Shown here in pieces: positions 50,087-61,178 of a stretch of DNA of 64,000 bases (position 1 is the first letter of the stretch; the number at the start of each line of letters is the position of its first letter). Source of the stretch: Panonychus citri (lineage: Eukaryota > Arthropoda > Arachnida > Trombidiformes > Tetranychidae); NCBI RefSeq assembly GCF_014898815.1, contig NW_026515516.1:1364001-1428000 (forward strand), in the 5' to 3' direction. Below the pieces are notes generated by a model. The model searched no databases. It was not told the origin of the DNA and saw nothing but the letters and a program-made list of their open reading frames with translations. Position numbers and translations under genes: made by a program.

Positions 50087-52029
50087 CTTCAATGTGAGTT
50101 GACTGTTTACTTTATATGAAATTAATCTTCCATCTTCACACCATCATCTTCATGTTTATCTTCATTTTAGAAGATGAAAAATTGAACTTTCAGAATGATC
50201 TTTTGTTGGGTCTAAAAATAACAAAGAAAAAAGTAAGAAAAAGTTCAGTTGGAATTCATTCTGAACTTTTCTCAATTTTCACCAGCAACAATCAATAACC
50301 TTTTTTCACTCACCCTCCGAGAGAAAGAGGGAGAGAGAGAGAGAGGAAAGTTCAACAATTCTCACCTCCCATCTCCCCTTATGAACTTTTCAATGAGTTT
50401 CAGAACTTTCTCTCTCCCTTGATATATTATCTTATAATTTTTTCTTCCAACTTTTCATCATTAGTTTCAACTTCTTTCTCCCTGATAATTGTAATCGTAT
50501 GTAAAAAAGATAATGATGTAATATAATCATGGTAATGATTCTGAATATAAAAAAAGTTCCAATGATAATGTTACATGATAAGATGAAAATGAATTGACTT
50601 TTTGTTTACTCTTTTATGGATCTCACTGTATATTCATTTGCCACTTAAGTGTTATTATTATGATCACAATGGGATTGGTAGAGTAGTAGGAAGGGAGGGA
50701 TAGCTAGTGAAAAAAAATTCTGCAGAAAAAGAGGGAAAAAAAGAGAGAAATCATTTTTATTTCCTTCCATTGAATTGTATGAATTTCTTTTCAATTTCAT
50801 GTCATCATCAACTCGTTGAAAATAAAGTTTATCAATTGATGATAATGAATTAAATGGCTGCTTAAAATAAGATTAATTTCATTCACAACAATCTAACTCT
50901 TGATTGTGATGATTGATTATCGTAAACAAAGTAACTTGAAACTCCAATTCCATCTCAATATACAATCAATTCATCAAGTTTCTTTCATCTCTCTCATTAT
51001 TTTATCGTTATTCAGTCAATTTGAGAGAGAAAAAAGTTTCGAAAAGAAAAAAAAAATTCCAAAACTAGAATTGTCTTAGAACTTTTTTTTTTACTTTAGA
51101 ACTTTTTTCTCTCTCGAAATTTATTGTACTTTGTAAGTCAATACAATTAAATTCATTGTTATCATTATGATTGTTATTAATTTGATTATCGGCAAAATCT
51201 TCACAATGATTATCATCATCATGATGAATTATAAGTCCAATGATGATAAGAGATGATGATTATTCCTCCCAAGAGGATTAGTCTCTTTTTTTTTAATAAA
51301 AACTTTTCTCTTTATTATCGATAATGTTATTATCGATTCTTGGATCTTAGAACTTATTTTCTTGTCTTCTTCTTGTCATCATCTTCATCTTCATCGTGTC
51401 CATGTTTGTTTTTTCATATAATCAGTTATCATTTGATAATAATATCAAATAATAATGATGATAATAAACGATAAATCATCTGACTTTTTTTTCAGTTACG
51501 CCTAAAGGACTAACCATGGACACGAAATGATTAAAGTTGATTGTTGTTTGTTAGGATATTATTTTGAGTTTCACTTTTTCCTTGGACATTATCATCATTA
51601 TTATTAAATTGTTGTTATCTCGTCTATCTGTTGTTTGTATCTCTCCTCATGTTATTATGATTAAATGGATTACATTAGATTAAAAGTGAATCATAACAAT
51701 CAGTGATTTTGCTTTCTTTTCAGATCATCTTCTAATGAGTCATTGATTTGATTTGCTGTTGTCTCTAAATTGTTGTAAACTTGTTGGGTCACAATTAGAA
51801 ATTGTAATATAATGTATAACTTGATTTGTGGTTTTCCATCTTCTTTCAAATTAGATTGAAATTAAATGTAAATCACAGCCATTTGACTCACTATTGTTGA
51901 GTAATTTTACTTGTTATCACTATTTAAGTTTCACTAATTCAATTAGTGTAATGATGATGATGGTGGTGATTTATGAGAATTAGAGATTTTTTTTTCTTTG
52001 CTTGTTTCCTTGGACTTGTGGGTGACAAT

Positions 52030-52857
52030 TTATTCCTTTAATTCTTGAATATGAGTGAGAATTGTTTGCTTCATAACATAAAGAACAGATTTACATCCTT
52101 CGATTGCCGCATCCATAACATCAATTAAATTATCTAAATGAATTTTTCCACTTGATTCCATTGAAAGTATCTGTTTATCCTTGGGTAACATGGCTACTGT
52201 CAGGGTAGGTGTATTATTTGATGATTCTTCAATTCCATTTACATCAGTAATCGGTTGATTATCAATGAATCCAGCACTACAGGCACAGACAATATCTTTG
52301 ATTGGGATACCAGCATGAATAACAGCTAATGAAGCAGCATTGACACAAGCAGCGTAATCACTTCCATCTGATTGAATAACCTCTGCAATAAACATATAGA
52401 AATTAGATTTGTTAGAAAAGAATATACGAAGAAACAAGTAATTAGAACAAAGAATTTACTAAATTTTCTTACCTAAATAAATGTCAACTTGTGAATGTGG
52501 ATACAGTTCAGTCAAAATGGCGGAATCAAAAATCTGAGTTAAATTGTTACTTATCTCTATTGACCGGTAATCACCTTTGGGTAAATTTTTCCTCGTTGTC
52601 TTACTAAATGTGGACATGTTGTACTTACAGTTAATCACAGCTTTCTCTGGATTAACTTTACTTCTACCACGGGTATCATGAGGCCCATAAACTGTGGCCA
52701 AAACTTGGGTATTTCCGATCTTAAAATAAGCCGATCCATCCGCTTGTTCAAAAACACCAACACGACAAACCAAGTGACGAGTTTCACTTGGCTTTCGACC
52801 ATCAATTCTAAATGGTGTCTTACAACTAGTAGATTGTAACAATACTCGTGTCTCCAT
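52030..52857 (-). CDS. RRP41: Exosome complex component RRP41 (EXOSC4)
   Basis: Exon 1 is 52473-52857 and exon 2 is 52030-52382, separated by a 90-bp intron with a GTAAGA donor and a TTGCAG acceptor. The spliced product has 245 residues, the usual length for the family. It shows the RNase PH fold: GRKPSETRHLVCRVGVFEQADGS near the start, NTQVLATVYGPH, the basic KTTRKNLPKGDYRS loop, SQVDIYL, then QSDGSDYAACVNAASLAVIHAGIPIKD. RRP41 is one of six RNase PH-like subunits forming the ring of the RNA exosome, which channels RNA to the catalytic subunits in nucleus and cytoplasm. The animal ring subunit is itself catalytically inert. Its start faces a plus-strand gene 0.7 kb away. Confidence 0.95.
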
Positions 52858-53572
52858 AATAAAATAAAATTAATTTTATAAAACTACAAAGAATTGATAA
52901 ACAATAAAATTAATCAACAAAATAAGAAATTGAGAGAAAAACAATCAACACAATCACATGGATTCGTTTCTTTAATCGAATCACTGGCTCCATCTATTGT
53001 CGAATTTTCCAGTTTTTTAATTATTCTAAATTCTAATTTCTTTTGGTTGATTTTAATTTGGAAATTAAGGTTTTTCTTCACTGATTAGGTTGTTTGATTG
53101 GGAAGAGTAATTAACAGTTATTTAGATGAAGTAAATATAGTTAATTGTTGTCATCAAAAGGTGAAGAGCTTTTGGTTTGCCGCCGAAATTTTTGGCTCCA
53201 ATTTGAAAGGAAAAAAAATCGTTTGTTTTGATTTGGTTTTCACTTTTTTCTTTTCCTTTTTAATTGTTTTTTCATCATTTCTTTTAATTAGTTGATTGTT
53301 TTTCTTTTCAATTGAATCTATCGTTGAATCTGTGGTGTGTTTATGATCCCTTGGAATAAGAGTTAATTGTGGAATCTCAAGAAATTGTAATCCATATTAA
53401 TTTCTTGTGGTGTACTAATAGTAAGTAGGATTTCTGGTAATTTTGTTTTTCTTTCAATTTTTGGGCCTACAATTAATTATGGTGTTTTTTTGTTGTTGTT
53501 GTTTGTGTTTAATTGTTGTTTTGTTTTGATTGTTGGAATTTAGGTTTTATCTTAAATCGACTGCTAATCAGA
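52858..53572. promoter_or_regulatory. Divergent intergenic region upstream of RRP41
   Basis: These 715 bp separate two divergent starts, RRP41 and an unknown plus-strand gene, and must hold both promoters and 5' leaders. A possible 5'-leader intron of the plus-strand gene is suggested by TTTAG acceptor-like signals near 53541. No clear TATA box is seen. Confidence 0.4.
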
Positions 53573-54608
53573 ATGGCCAGACCATCTCTTGGTTCAGCTG
53601 CAAGTGAAAGTTTACTTGATGTTTTAATCCGTGTCAATGCTAATCAAAGGATAAACCATGGAACCGATAATGGAATCAATTTACAATTAGATCAGATTGT
53701 TGATAAATTTGGACTTTATCTGATTGATTTTTCCACCAACAAATCTTGCGATATCAATAGTTACATTTACCGTCTCTGTGTTGAGGCTTGTAAAGTATCA
53801 CAAGAAAATCCTAGACAAATACAAGCTTTAACTCAATCTAAAAGTAAACACTCATTGATCATATTTGATGGTCTTAATTGTTTCAATTACATTCAATTTA
53901 AAACTCTACTACCAGATGATAGTATCATGGATAATATATCAATAGTTCATGAGGCTGATCCTTTCAATTTATTAGGTAGGTATTGTTTTTAATTCCAAGA
54001 GATATAAATAACTTTCCAAATGATTTGATTTTCCAGTGGAAAAATGATTAATTCAGTTAATTGTTAATCTATACCAGTGAAATTATTCACTAGGTGTGAG
54101 TAAAGTGCAAATTGGGAGCAAATCAAGTCAATAATAGTTACTAATTATCTTCATTACCCCAAACAATTAACCTTTCCAAAGTAAAAAGATATTCATCAGT
54201 TAATTAAGTTAATCAAATTCTTTCTAATCATTTAATCATTTTCTTTTCTTTTCTTTTCTCTTGACAGTTACAATTTATCGCTATTTCTCAGAACAAGCAG
54301 CTCTTAATGTCCATCTTAAATTGGTCATAATCTATTGTGATGATGTTTACATAGCTGATTTAATGCAATTTCTAATTAGACGAAAATTAAGTCTCCATGT
54401 TATCCTGATTTCGTATAATGTTTCAAGTATTTATTCAAAAGGTTTTTACCATGGGGAAGTTCAGACAATTGAATTTCTGACAATCGATTCAACCAGTGAA
54501 AATATTTGTGTCAAGAAAACATTCAAAGGAAAAGTTAAAGCAGTAGCCAGTTTTAATAATCCAATTGTCCATCACAGGAAAACAATCAGTAATGTTAAAC
54601 TAATTTAA
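53573..54608 (+). CDS. Conserved-looking protein of unknown function (two exons)
   Basis: Exons 53573-53975 and 54268-54608 join in frame through a GTAGGT donor and a TTGACAG acceptor (292-bp intron), giving 247 residues. The start is the ATG before ARPSLGSAAS; an upstream in-frame ATG at 53513 would add a short Leu-rich stretch. There is no signal peptide or membrane segment. The protein has alternating hydrophobic strands and helices: SLIIFDGLNCFNYI, then LKLVIIYCDDVYIADLMQFLIRRKLSLHVILIS, a pattern like a Rossmann or PIN/NYN-type fold with acidic residues after strands. It ends with a KTFKGKVKAVASF segment. I do not recognise the family; the fold suggestion is weak inference. It has an ordinary housekeeping-style codon pattern and lies between RRP41 and the dehydrogenase pair. 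Confidence 0.7.
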
Positions 54609-55064
54609 AAGAACAAGAAAGAAGGAAACAAAATTAGAATCAACTAATTGTTTCATTCCAATATCATCATAACTCCCGCCAAAGAAAAAAAAAATGTTTC
54701 TAACATTCAACCCTCGAAGTTGTTTATTGTTGCTTGATTCAATTTAGACACTTGAAAGATACACAAACAATTTACCACTCATTTCTTAATTGTGGTAATC
54801 ACTGTACCTCATCAATCTATCAGCACAATCAATTAATCTCCTGATTGACATTATCCACGTTGTATATTAACTCATCATTTCATCAACCTAAATACTATCA
54901 AAGCAGATCAGCTGATTGTATTTTGCTTTTTTCTTCAAGTTTAGACTAAGGACATTTCATCATCTTTTTTCATTCTAATTTTTGTAATCTTTGTTCATTT
55001 CCTTTTCTATCTAATCAATTCTTTATTCAGTGTGACCAATTAAGTCAATTTGTGGAGATCAATT
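54609..55064. other. Intergenic, no gene seen
   Basis: This is AT-rich DNA between the unknown gene and the first dehydrogenase gene. It should hold the polyadenylation site of the former and the promoter of the latter. No individual element is clear. Confidence 0.4.
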
Positions 55065-55924
55065 ATGTTACGAACTACATGTTGTTTAATTACTGGCGCT
55101 AATCGTGGTATTGGTCTGGAATTTGTTAGACAGATAATTAATCTTAATCCAAAGCCAATAAATGTTATTGCTACTTGTCGTAATCCCGATAAAGCCGAGG
55201 TAATTATGATAATTGTTCAATTTTCATTTCTAAATTTAGCCTTGATTTTTAATCCTGAAAATTTCCTTAAGATAATTTAATCTGATTGTTTTGTTTTGTT
55301 TTGTTATTTTGCTCTCTCTCTCTCCAGGAATTAAGGAAACTCAAATCATCTTCAACTAATCTTCATATTGTTCAACTTGATGTTAGAGATTTTCCCAATT
55401 ACGATAAATTTTATTCTCAGGTCAACTCAATTGTCGGCTCAAATGGATTGGATTTATTGATCAACAATGCAGGAATTGCACAATTTAAAACTCTTAATCA
55501 AGTTACTCCCACTGATATGTTGGAAAGCTACGAGGTTAATACAGTCGCACCCTTGCTGCTCACGAAGACATTTTTACCTTTACTCAAATCATCAGGTAAA
55601 GATGAAGGATCGACCAAATTAATTGTCAACATGGGAACAACGGTAGCAAGTATCGAGCAAAACAATCAGGGCGGAATGTACCCTTACCGTGCAAGTAAAG
55701 TGGCCTTAAACATGATCTCCCGAAGTGTCGCAACCGACCTGGCCAAAGAGGGAATCCTTTGTGTCTCCATAAACCCAGGGTGGGTCAAGACGGACATGGG
55801 TGGGAAAAAGGCTCCAATGGCTGTTGACCAAAGTGTCACCAAAATGTTGAAAACTTTGTCACTCGTTGATAAAAATTCAAATGGTAAAATGATTAACTTT
55901 GATGGTAAAATAATTCCCTGGTAA
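55065..55924 (+). CDS. Short-chain dehydrogenase/reductase, sniffer/C-factor type, copy 1
   Basis: Exons 55065-55199 and 55328-55924 join after 45 codons (GTAATT donor, CTCCAG acceptor), giving 243 residues. It has the NAD(P)-binding TGANRGIG motif at residues 10-17, an LDV(R)D motif, LLINNAGIA and the active-site YRASK (Tyr-x3-Lys), then INPGWVKTDMGG. This layout matches the classical SDRs related to carbonyl reductase/sniffer and C-factor proteins, which reduce small carbonyl compounds in the cytosol. The usual ISS stretch that supplies the catalytic Ser reads MGTTVAS here, so a key residue may be replaced. An in-frame ATG at 55050 would add five residues. A paralogue with the same first intron position follows directly. 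Confidence 0.9.
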
Positions 55925-56021
55925 ACAAATTAAATCATTCATTCTTGATGATGATTATCATAACTATTTTGCCCTTCATCTGGAAATTAGTTAATTAGTG
56001 CGTATTAGTTTCATCGCTTAC

Positions 56022-56027
56022 AATAAA
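56022..56027 (+). terminator. Polyadenylation signal of the first dehydrogenase
   Basis: AATAAA lies about 100 bp after the stop of the first dehydrogenase gene and before the second gene's promoter. Confidence 0.5.
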
Positions 56028-56405
56028 TCAACTTTGTTTTTTTTTCATTATTGTAAAATGATTACACTAATTGTTACAATTACAATGTTTCAATTTATGA
56101 TTGGTAATCGTTTGCCTTTAATCTCTCTTTCTGATCTCTTGTAATTAAAATCGATTCTTACCTGAATTAACTTTTACAATTTCCATTTTAATTAAAGGAA
56201 AACTTCATCATAGGATTTTGCATAGATTAATTATTTATCTCGATTAGCGATACAATTAGTTAATCATTAATTACTCCCAATTGTTATCAGTACTTTTACT
56301 ACTCACCATAATCAAGGATATAAAAAGAGAGTAAATTGTTAACAAATGAATGAATCAATTTTAATTCTGTTTTATAGTTGATTTAGTTGGTTAATTGTCA
56401 TCAAA

Positions 56406-57443
56406 ATGCTTGAAGTTTCAACTGTTCTTGTTACTGGTGCTAATCGAGGCCTTGGTTTTGAATTTGTCCGTCAATTGGCTTCAGCTGAGCCACGAATTGA
56501 TCATATTATTGCCGCTTGTCGTAATCCAGAAGAGGCTGACGTAAGTTAATTGTAATTTGAATTTCCATTGAAAATTTAAGCTTATTTCCATTTTCATGTT
56601 TTCTTTGTCAACAGAATTTAAAGTCTCTCGTTGAAAAAAATGACAATGTTCACATTTTGAAACTCGATGTTGTTGATTATGATTCTCATGAAGCTTTTGT
56701 CACTGAAGTTGATAAGATTGTCGGTGATAAAGGTTTGATATTTTGATTAACAATGCTGGAATCATGATAATAACTGATGTTGATAAGGTGACACCGAAAG
56801 AATTCATGAAAAATTATGAAATCAATGCTGTGGGTCCATACATGTTAACCAGATCATTAGCACCTCTCATTAAAAAATCCCATCGAAAGTTAATCGTTGC
56901 CATTTCATCAGGAGCTGGAAGTATAACTCGGACTAATGCTCGTCTAGGAGGTTTTCCAGCTTACAAAGCAAGCAAGGTAATTATGATACAATCATTAATC
57001 CATGTAAAGAGTGAGCACTTAACAAGTTAAGGTGTTTGTTGTAGCTTAATCTTAACTAAAAATGAAAATAAGGTTGACAAAAATGCACAGATTAAGCTAC
57101 ATTAGCTTCCATTTTTTGACACATGAGATGAACAATTGACTGTGAAAACGTCAAGAATCAATTGTGATTAGCAACAAGTAAACTTATCATTTGATATTTG
57201 ATGTTTCCCATTTGTTAGGCTGCAATGAACATGTTAACCAGAACCTATGGAGATCACCTTAAGGCCGACGGAGTTACAAGTATAATCTTCTGTCCTGGTT
57301 GGTGTAAAACTGACCTTGGTGGACCCAATGCCATGTATGAACCCGATTTCAGCGTTTCCAATATGATTAAAAACATTTCCACTCTAACACCAGAATCAGA
57401 TGGAACTTTCATCAACTTTGAGGGTAAACCGATGCCCTTTTAA
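56406..57443 (+). CDS. Short-chain dehydrogenase/reductase copy 2, with a one-base frameshift
   Basis: Exons 56406-56540, 56615-56976 and 57219-57443 use GTAAGT and GTAATT donors and TCAACAG and TTGTTAG acceptors. The first exon is 45 codons, exactly as in copy 1. Motifs are TGANRGLG, LDVVD, LINNAGI, AISSGAGS, YKASK and FCPGWCKTDLGG. Unlike copy 1, the ISS motif is kept. The frame breaks at about 56736, just before LINNAG, where the exon is one base short of keeping frame (362 bp). This is either a recent inactivating deletion or an assembly error, since all other motifs are intact and no other stop is seen. The third exon has no counterpart split in copy 1. If functional, it would be a cytosolic NADP-dependent carbonyl reductase. 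Confidence 0.8.
57041..57100. repeat. Hairpin in intron 2 of the second dehydrogenase gene
   Basis: GTAGCTTAATCT (57041-57052) and its exact inverse AGATTAAGCTAC (57089-57100) could pair over a 36-base loop within the intron. Confidence 0.5.
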
Positions 57444-57723
57444 CTGTCGGATAAAGTTGGATGAGTAGACGACAGTATTAATCTAATAAAAAAATTTCCG
57501 TTTTGGATCGGCAAAAGTGACTACATAAATTAGAGATTGAAAATAAGAGAATAGCCTCTTATTCAAACTCAAACTTAAACTTCAATTTTTTATTGTTTCA
57601 AATTCATAAAATCAACATCAAAGGAAACAACGATGTGAAAGTGAACATTAGTGATACAGCCTACTGAAATTAATTCGTGGCAATAAGATAATTATAGTAA
57701 ATCGTGTATCGAAAATTGGTCCA

Positions 57724-58425
57724 TTATTGAGCCCTCAAGTTCTTGTTGATGTTTAGATAATTTGTCTGAGGAGCTGTACCATCAGAGTACGTACAGCGAA
57801 CTGCGAATCGAACATTCGGAAACGGTTTTACATCTTTGACCAACACACTGAAAATAACCTTGTTCTCGGACTCAGGTCGAGAACTATGGATAACAGAATC
57901 TACAGAAGGATAGAAAGATACATGTTAATTCAAGATTAAAAATACAGTCGGAGAAAATGAGTTCGACGGTTGTTTTATATCATTCGCTCAGGCAAAAATG
58001 ATTTATCAATCAAATCAAAGTTAAATTTGAATCTCTTGATTATCATTGATCAGTTGTTGTTATCGCTCTTTCTGAGCAAATAATTTTAAAATACCGTCAA
58101 ACTCATTTTCAAGTTATTAATTATTGAATGATTTCACTGCAAATTACTTACAATCGAAAGCTGAGCTCCAGTATAATTTACCATTGACTTCGCGTTGACT
58201 TTGCAGTGACAAACTACACTCTTCTATTTGTTTTGGTCCAGTTTCTGTAGCGTTTAAATTGAGTAAAACGAAATCTTCCCGATCTTCAACATAATGATAA
58301 TTTAGCACGATTGAACTATCGGCTTTATCATCAACAGGCTTAGCAGCTAAAATAGAAGCACATTGACCGTTGTTGACGATCAACACCATGAGAAGAGAGA
58401 AGGTAACAAGATGAGTAAAATTCAT
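57724..58425 (-). CDS. Secreted protein of unknown family (two exons)
   Basis: Exon 1 is 58152-58425 and exon 2 is 57724-57899; the 252-bp intron has a GTAAGT donor and a CTGTAG acceptor, and the product has 149 residues. It starts with a signal peptide (about residues 1-23, MNFTHLVTFSLLMVLIVNNG then QCA). The mature part has a YHYVEDREDFVLLNLNAT stretch, one potential N-glycosylation site (NAT), Cys residues in EECSLSL, SAFDC and VRCTYSDG, and a beta-rich look (VIFSVLVKDV, NVRFAVRCTY). The size, signal peptide and intron-near-the-end layout recall the cystatin genes in this window, but no cystatin core motif is seen. It converges with the second dehydrogenase gene. Confidence 0.65.
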
Positions 58426-58993
58426 TTTACTTTGATTGTTGTTGAGTTGATTAACTTAATACGAATGATGAATTCAAGATGAATCAATTCCATTAGCTCT
58501 TGTATGCTTTTATATAATCAGTCTGAGTCATTTTTACCCATTCGTTGAAATCATCAAGTACCGATAATCTTTCATTAATTGAAGCTTCTTGTTATTGTTT
58601 CAATTATCTTGCCTCCTACTCTAACATCGTAATTAGTACAATTTAAGATATTATTTTAGTCCCATTAGATTGCTAACCAGATCTGTAACTGTAGAAATGC
58701 ATCCAGATAACGATTCCAAAGCTTTGCTACTGTTTAATGAACGTTTTCTTTACTATTGAAGGAATCGTTGAGAGCATTTTGAAGACGATGAATAATATTA
58801 ATCGTTAGATGACTTAAGGAAGATTAATCGGTTATAAGGTCAATTTTTGATCGGAAAATAGACAGAAAATGCTTCATTGACATTTATAGCTATTTAGAGC
58901 GATATTTATTTGGTTATTGGATTGAATAACCATGAGAATTAATGGAGATTTAAAACTTTCTGGATCAGAATTTCTGATCAATATTGAATTTTT

Positions 58994-59268
58994 GGTAAAA
59001 CGATACGAGTGTTTGTCAGCTCGACATTTTCACTTAAAGCTAATTTTTTTTTTCGACTTAAAGTTCAGCTACATATTGCAATGGACTTAATTGTTATATT
59101 GATTGTGGTTTTTTAAATTAGGTTAGGTTAGGTCTTGACTATTAAGGGTCATTATGGTCAAAGGATGGCCCGGAGGGCCTGAGACAATCAAACCGAACTG
59201 CAAGACGAAAAAAAAAATTAGCTGAAAATTGAATATGTTGAGCTGAAAAACACTCTTATCGTCTTACC
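58994..59268. mobile_element. MITE-like element of 275 bp
   Basis: The ends form long imperfect inverted repeats of about 60 bp. Left: GGTAAAACGATACGAGTG, then TCAGCTC, then AGCTAATTTTTTTTTTCG. Right: the inverses of GGTAAGACGATAAGAGTG, TCAGCTC and AGCTAATTTTTTTTTTCG. CAATATTG lies just outside both ends, separated on the left by seven bases, and could be target sequence. The interior is noncoding and contains (TTAGG)3 and a GGCCCGGAGGGCC palindrome-like word. The structure fits a non-autonomous DNA transposon; no match to the ends of the 9.2-kb element is seen. Confidence 0.7.
59118..59132 (+). repeat. (TTAGG)3, arthropod telomere-type units
   Basis: Three perfect tandem TTAGG units lie inside the MITE-like element. 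TTAGG is the ancestral arthropod telomere repeat; three units are too few to show telomeric origin. Confidence 0.7.
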
Positions 59269-59508
59269 CAATATTGTTCCAAAGAAAATTAAACGAAAAT
59301 TACTGGAATAGATTTTCGAAACAATTAAAACTTTAAATGAAATTAAAAAAAAAATTTCGAAAATGAGAAAAGTATCAGATCCAAATATCGGATTAGATTC
59401 TCTTGGATCCGATCAACAGATGTTCTTTGCATGTGGTTAGTTACTTCTTGTGGTTGATTGTTTTTAATTAGTTGGTTTAATTGTTAATCGGTTACTGATA
59501 AATTAATC

Positions 59509-60682
59509 ATGGGTAAAAAAGGTGACCAAGAGAAGAAAGTTAGAAGAATAACTTTTCTCAATGGACAATCGGATAAAGTTGTTTCTGGTTTAAAACCTTC
59601 AGATGGAAAAGAAATGATCAATTTTTTTTCCAATCTAATTGTTAATCATCCTGAACTTACTTGTATTGCTAAAAGGTTTGTATGGATAAAAATTTTATTC
59701 TATTAGTTGTTATTGATAATTTTCATTCTCTTTTTACAGTGTAAAGAAAAAGGAAAAAGGAAAAGCCAAAGAAAAAGAGCAGGAAGAAAAATCTAAAGAA
59801 AAAGAAATTGAAATTGAAATTGAAGAACCAATTTTTACTATTGGTGAGGATAAAGAATCGACTGATCGAGTTAATTTGCCTATTCCTAAGCCTAGAAATC
59901 CACTTAGAGATGAAATTGTTTTCGGTTTAACTGAGATAATCAAGAAAATTCAAAAAAAACAGTTAATCGGTGTTGTTGCTTGTGATCCATTGACGGTTCA
60001 TATTCAAGCGACATTATATGATCTTTGTAAAGAGTTTAATGTTCCCTTTCTATTATCCAAGAATCTTAATCAAATTGGTGATATTTTGAAAATGTCTAAA
60101 TTATCCTGTTATGCTTTCACCGAGAAAGTAAAAGAATCAACCTCTTTGTGCCATTCGTTGTTTAAAATATTCCTCCAACAACCAGGATTATCTTTTAGTG
60201 ATAAAAGTGAATTAAATCCGTGTTTACATTCAAACACTGAAGATATGGAAATAGTTGATACTTATAAGCCAGAATTTGTGTTTGACTTTCCACCAGAAGA
60301 TAATTTTTATATTCCAAGAGAGGAAATTGATTTACCAACATCAACAACAAATCTCGATGAAAGTGAAAAGAAAATGGATGATTTTATCAACATAGACCAT
60401 CAAGTTAACCATTTTCCTCCTCGATTTTATTTCCGTGACATTCAATTAATCCTTCCTTGGACTGGAGATGTTGAAATGAGCGAAAAGAAATTACAGAAAA
60501 TTGGAAAATCTTTGTTCACAGTTAAATCATCATTAACAAAAGATGAATATCAATTAGATGAAGAGATTCCCTTCTGTGAACCAAAGACAACAGTCTTACC
60601 ATCATCTGGTCGAAAAAAAGAGAAGAGAAAAAAGTTCAAAAAAATCAAACAAGCTCCAAGAAAAAAGAAATCTAATAAATAA
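59509..60682 (+). CDS. RPP38: RNase P/MRP subunit p38-like protein (L7Ae family)
   Basis: Exons 59509-59675 and 59740-60682 join in frame (GTTTGT donor, TTTTACAG acceptor), giving 369 residues. After a basic N-terminus and a Lys/Glu-rich linker (about residues 57-85) comes a domain of the L7Ae/L30e type: PRNPLRDEIVFGLTEIIKKI, then KQLIGVVACDPLTVHIQATLYDLCKEFNVPFLL and LNQIGDILKMSKLSCYAF. This matches Rpp38, which binds kink-turns in RNase P and RNase MRP RNA for tRNA and rRNA processing in the nucleus and nucleolus. The C-terminus has an acidic middle and a Lys/Arg-rich tail (KKEKRKKFKKIKQ), likely for nucleolar targeting. It is longer than the human protein (about 280 residues), mostly in the linker and tail. 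Another L7Ae family member is possible but less likely. Confidence 0.75.
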
Positions 60683-61178
60683 ATTTGAAAATTTATTCTC
60701 TAAACAATTGATTTTATTTTCGAAAAAAAAATTATTCCAAAATCTATTTGAATATCGCGCTTTTCTTTTGAAGAGAAAACATCTCGTTACCATAGTTACT
60801 CTTTACTATCGATGAGAAAGAAAATTTTTAAATTTCATTTCCAATTGTTCGTCTAAATTGTTCCGTTAATTGTGAAGCTTTTCAATATTGATTGTTAACT
60901 ATTTCGAGGTTAAATGATTTCCAACAACAGGTAAGTCATTTGGTCTTTACTTGGTTTCATTTTAATTCTTCTTTTTCTAATAATTTCTCTTAGATTTATA
61001 TTGTGATTCAATCAACTCATTTTCTTGGTACCGCTTTTTTTGTTTTTGTTTTCATCGGTGGTTAAGGTTAATTTAATCGCTTTGATTATTTTGTTGTCAT
61101 CTCTTGGTTTACATTTTATTTGAGTGCAAAAGGATTTTGGATAGAGGTTACTCCGGTTAAGCTTTTTACTGAGGTGTG
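60683..61178. other. Intergenic between RPP38 and TAF8
   Basis: This is AT-rich, with no gene. It contains the RPP38 3' end and the TAF8 promoter region; no TATA box is clear. Confidence 0.4.

Larger units (their letters stand above)
42491..52029. other. Gene-free region (9.5 kb)
   Basis: No supportable gene is found. The open frames here are translations of GATGAT, GA or TTC runs. The stretch holds (GA)n/(TC)n tracts at 47344-47380 and 50053-50084, shorter ones near 44315-44345, and multiple AGAACTTTTTT-like words (for example 45850, 48699, 51078 and 51098). It ends at the 3' side of RRP41. Confidence 0.5.

Noticed and set aside
13350..52029. CRISPR array, bacterial operon or tRNA genes
   Set aside because: There is no regular repeat-spacer pattern, the genes have introns, and I could not trace any tRNA cloverleaf by eye.
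59118..59132. Possible telomere or chromosome fusion point
   Set aside because: There are only three TTAGG units, and they lie inside a small inverted-repeat element.
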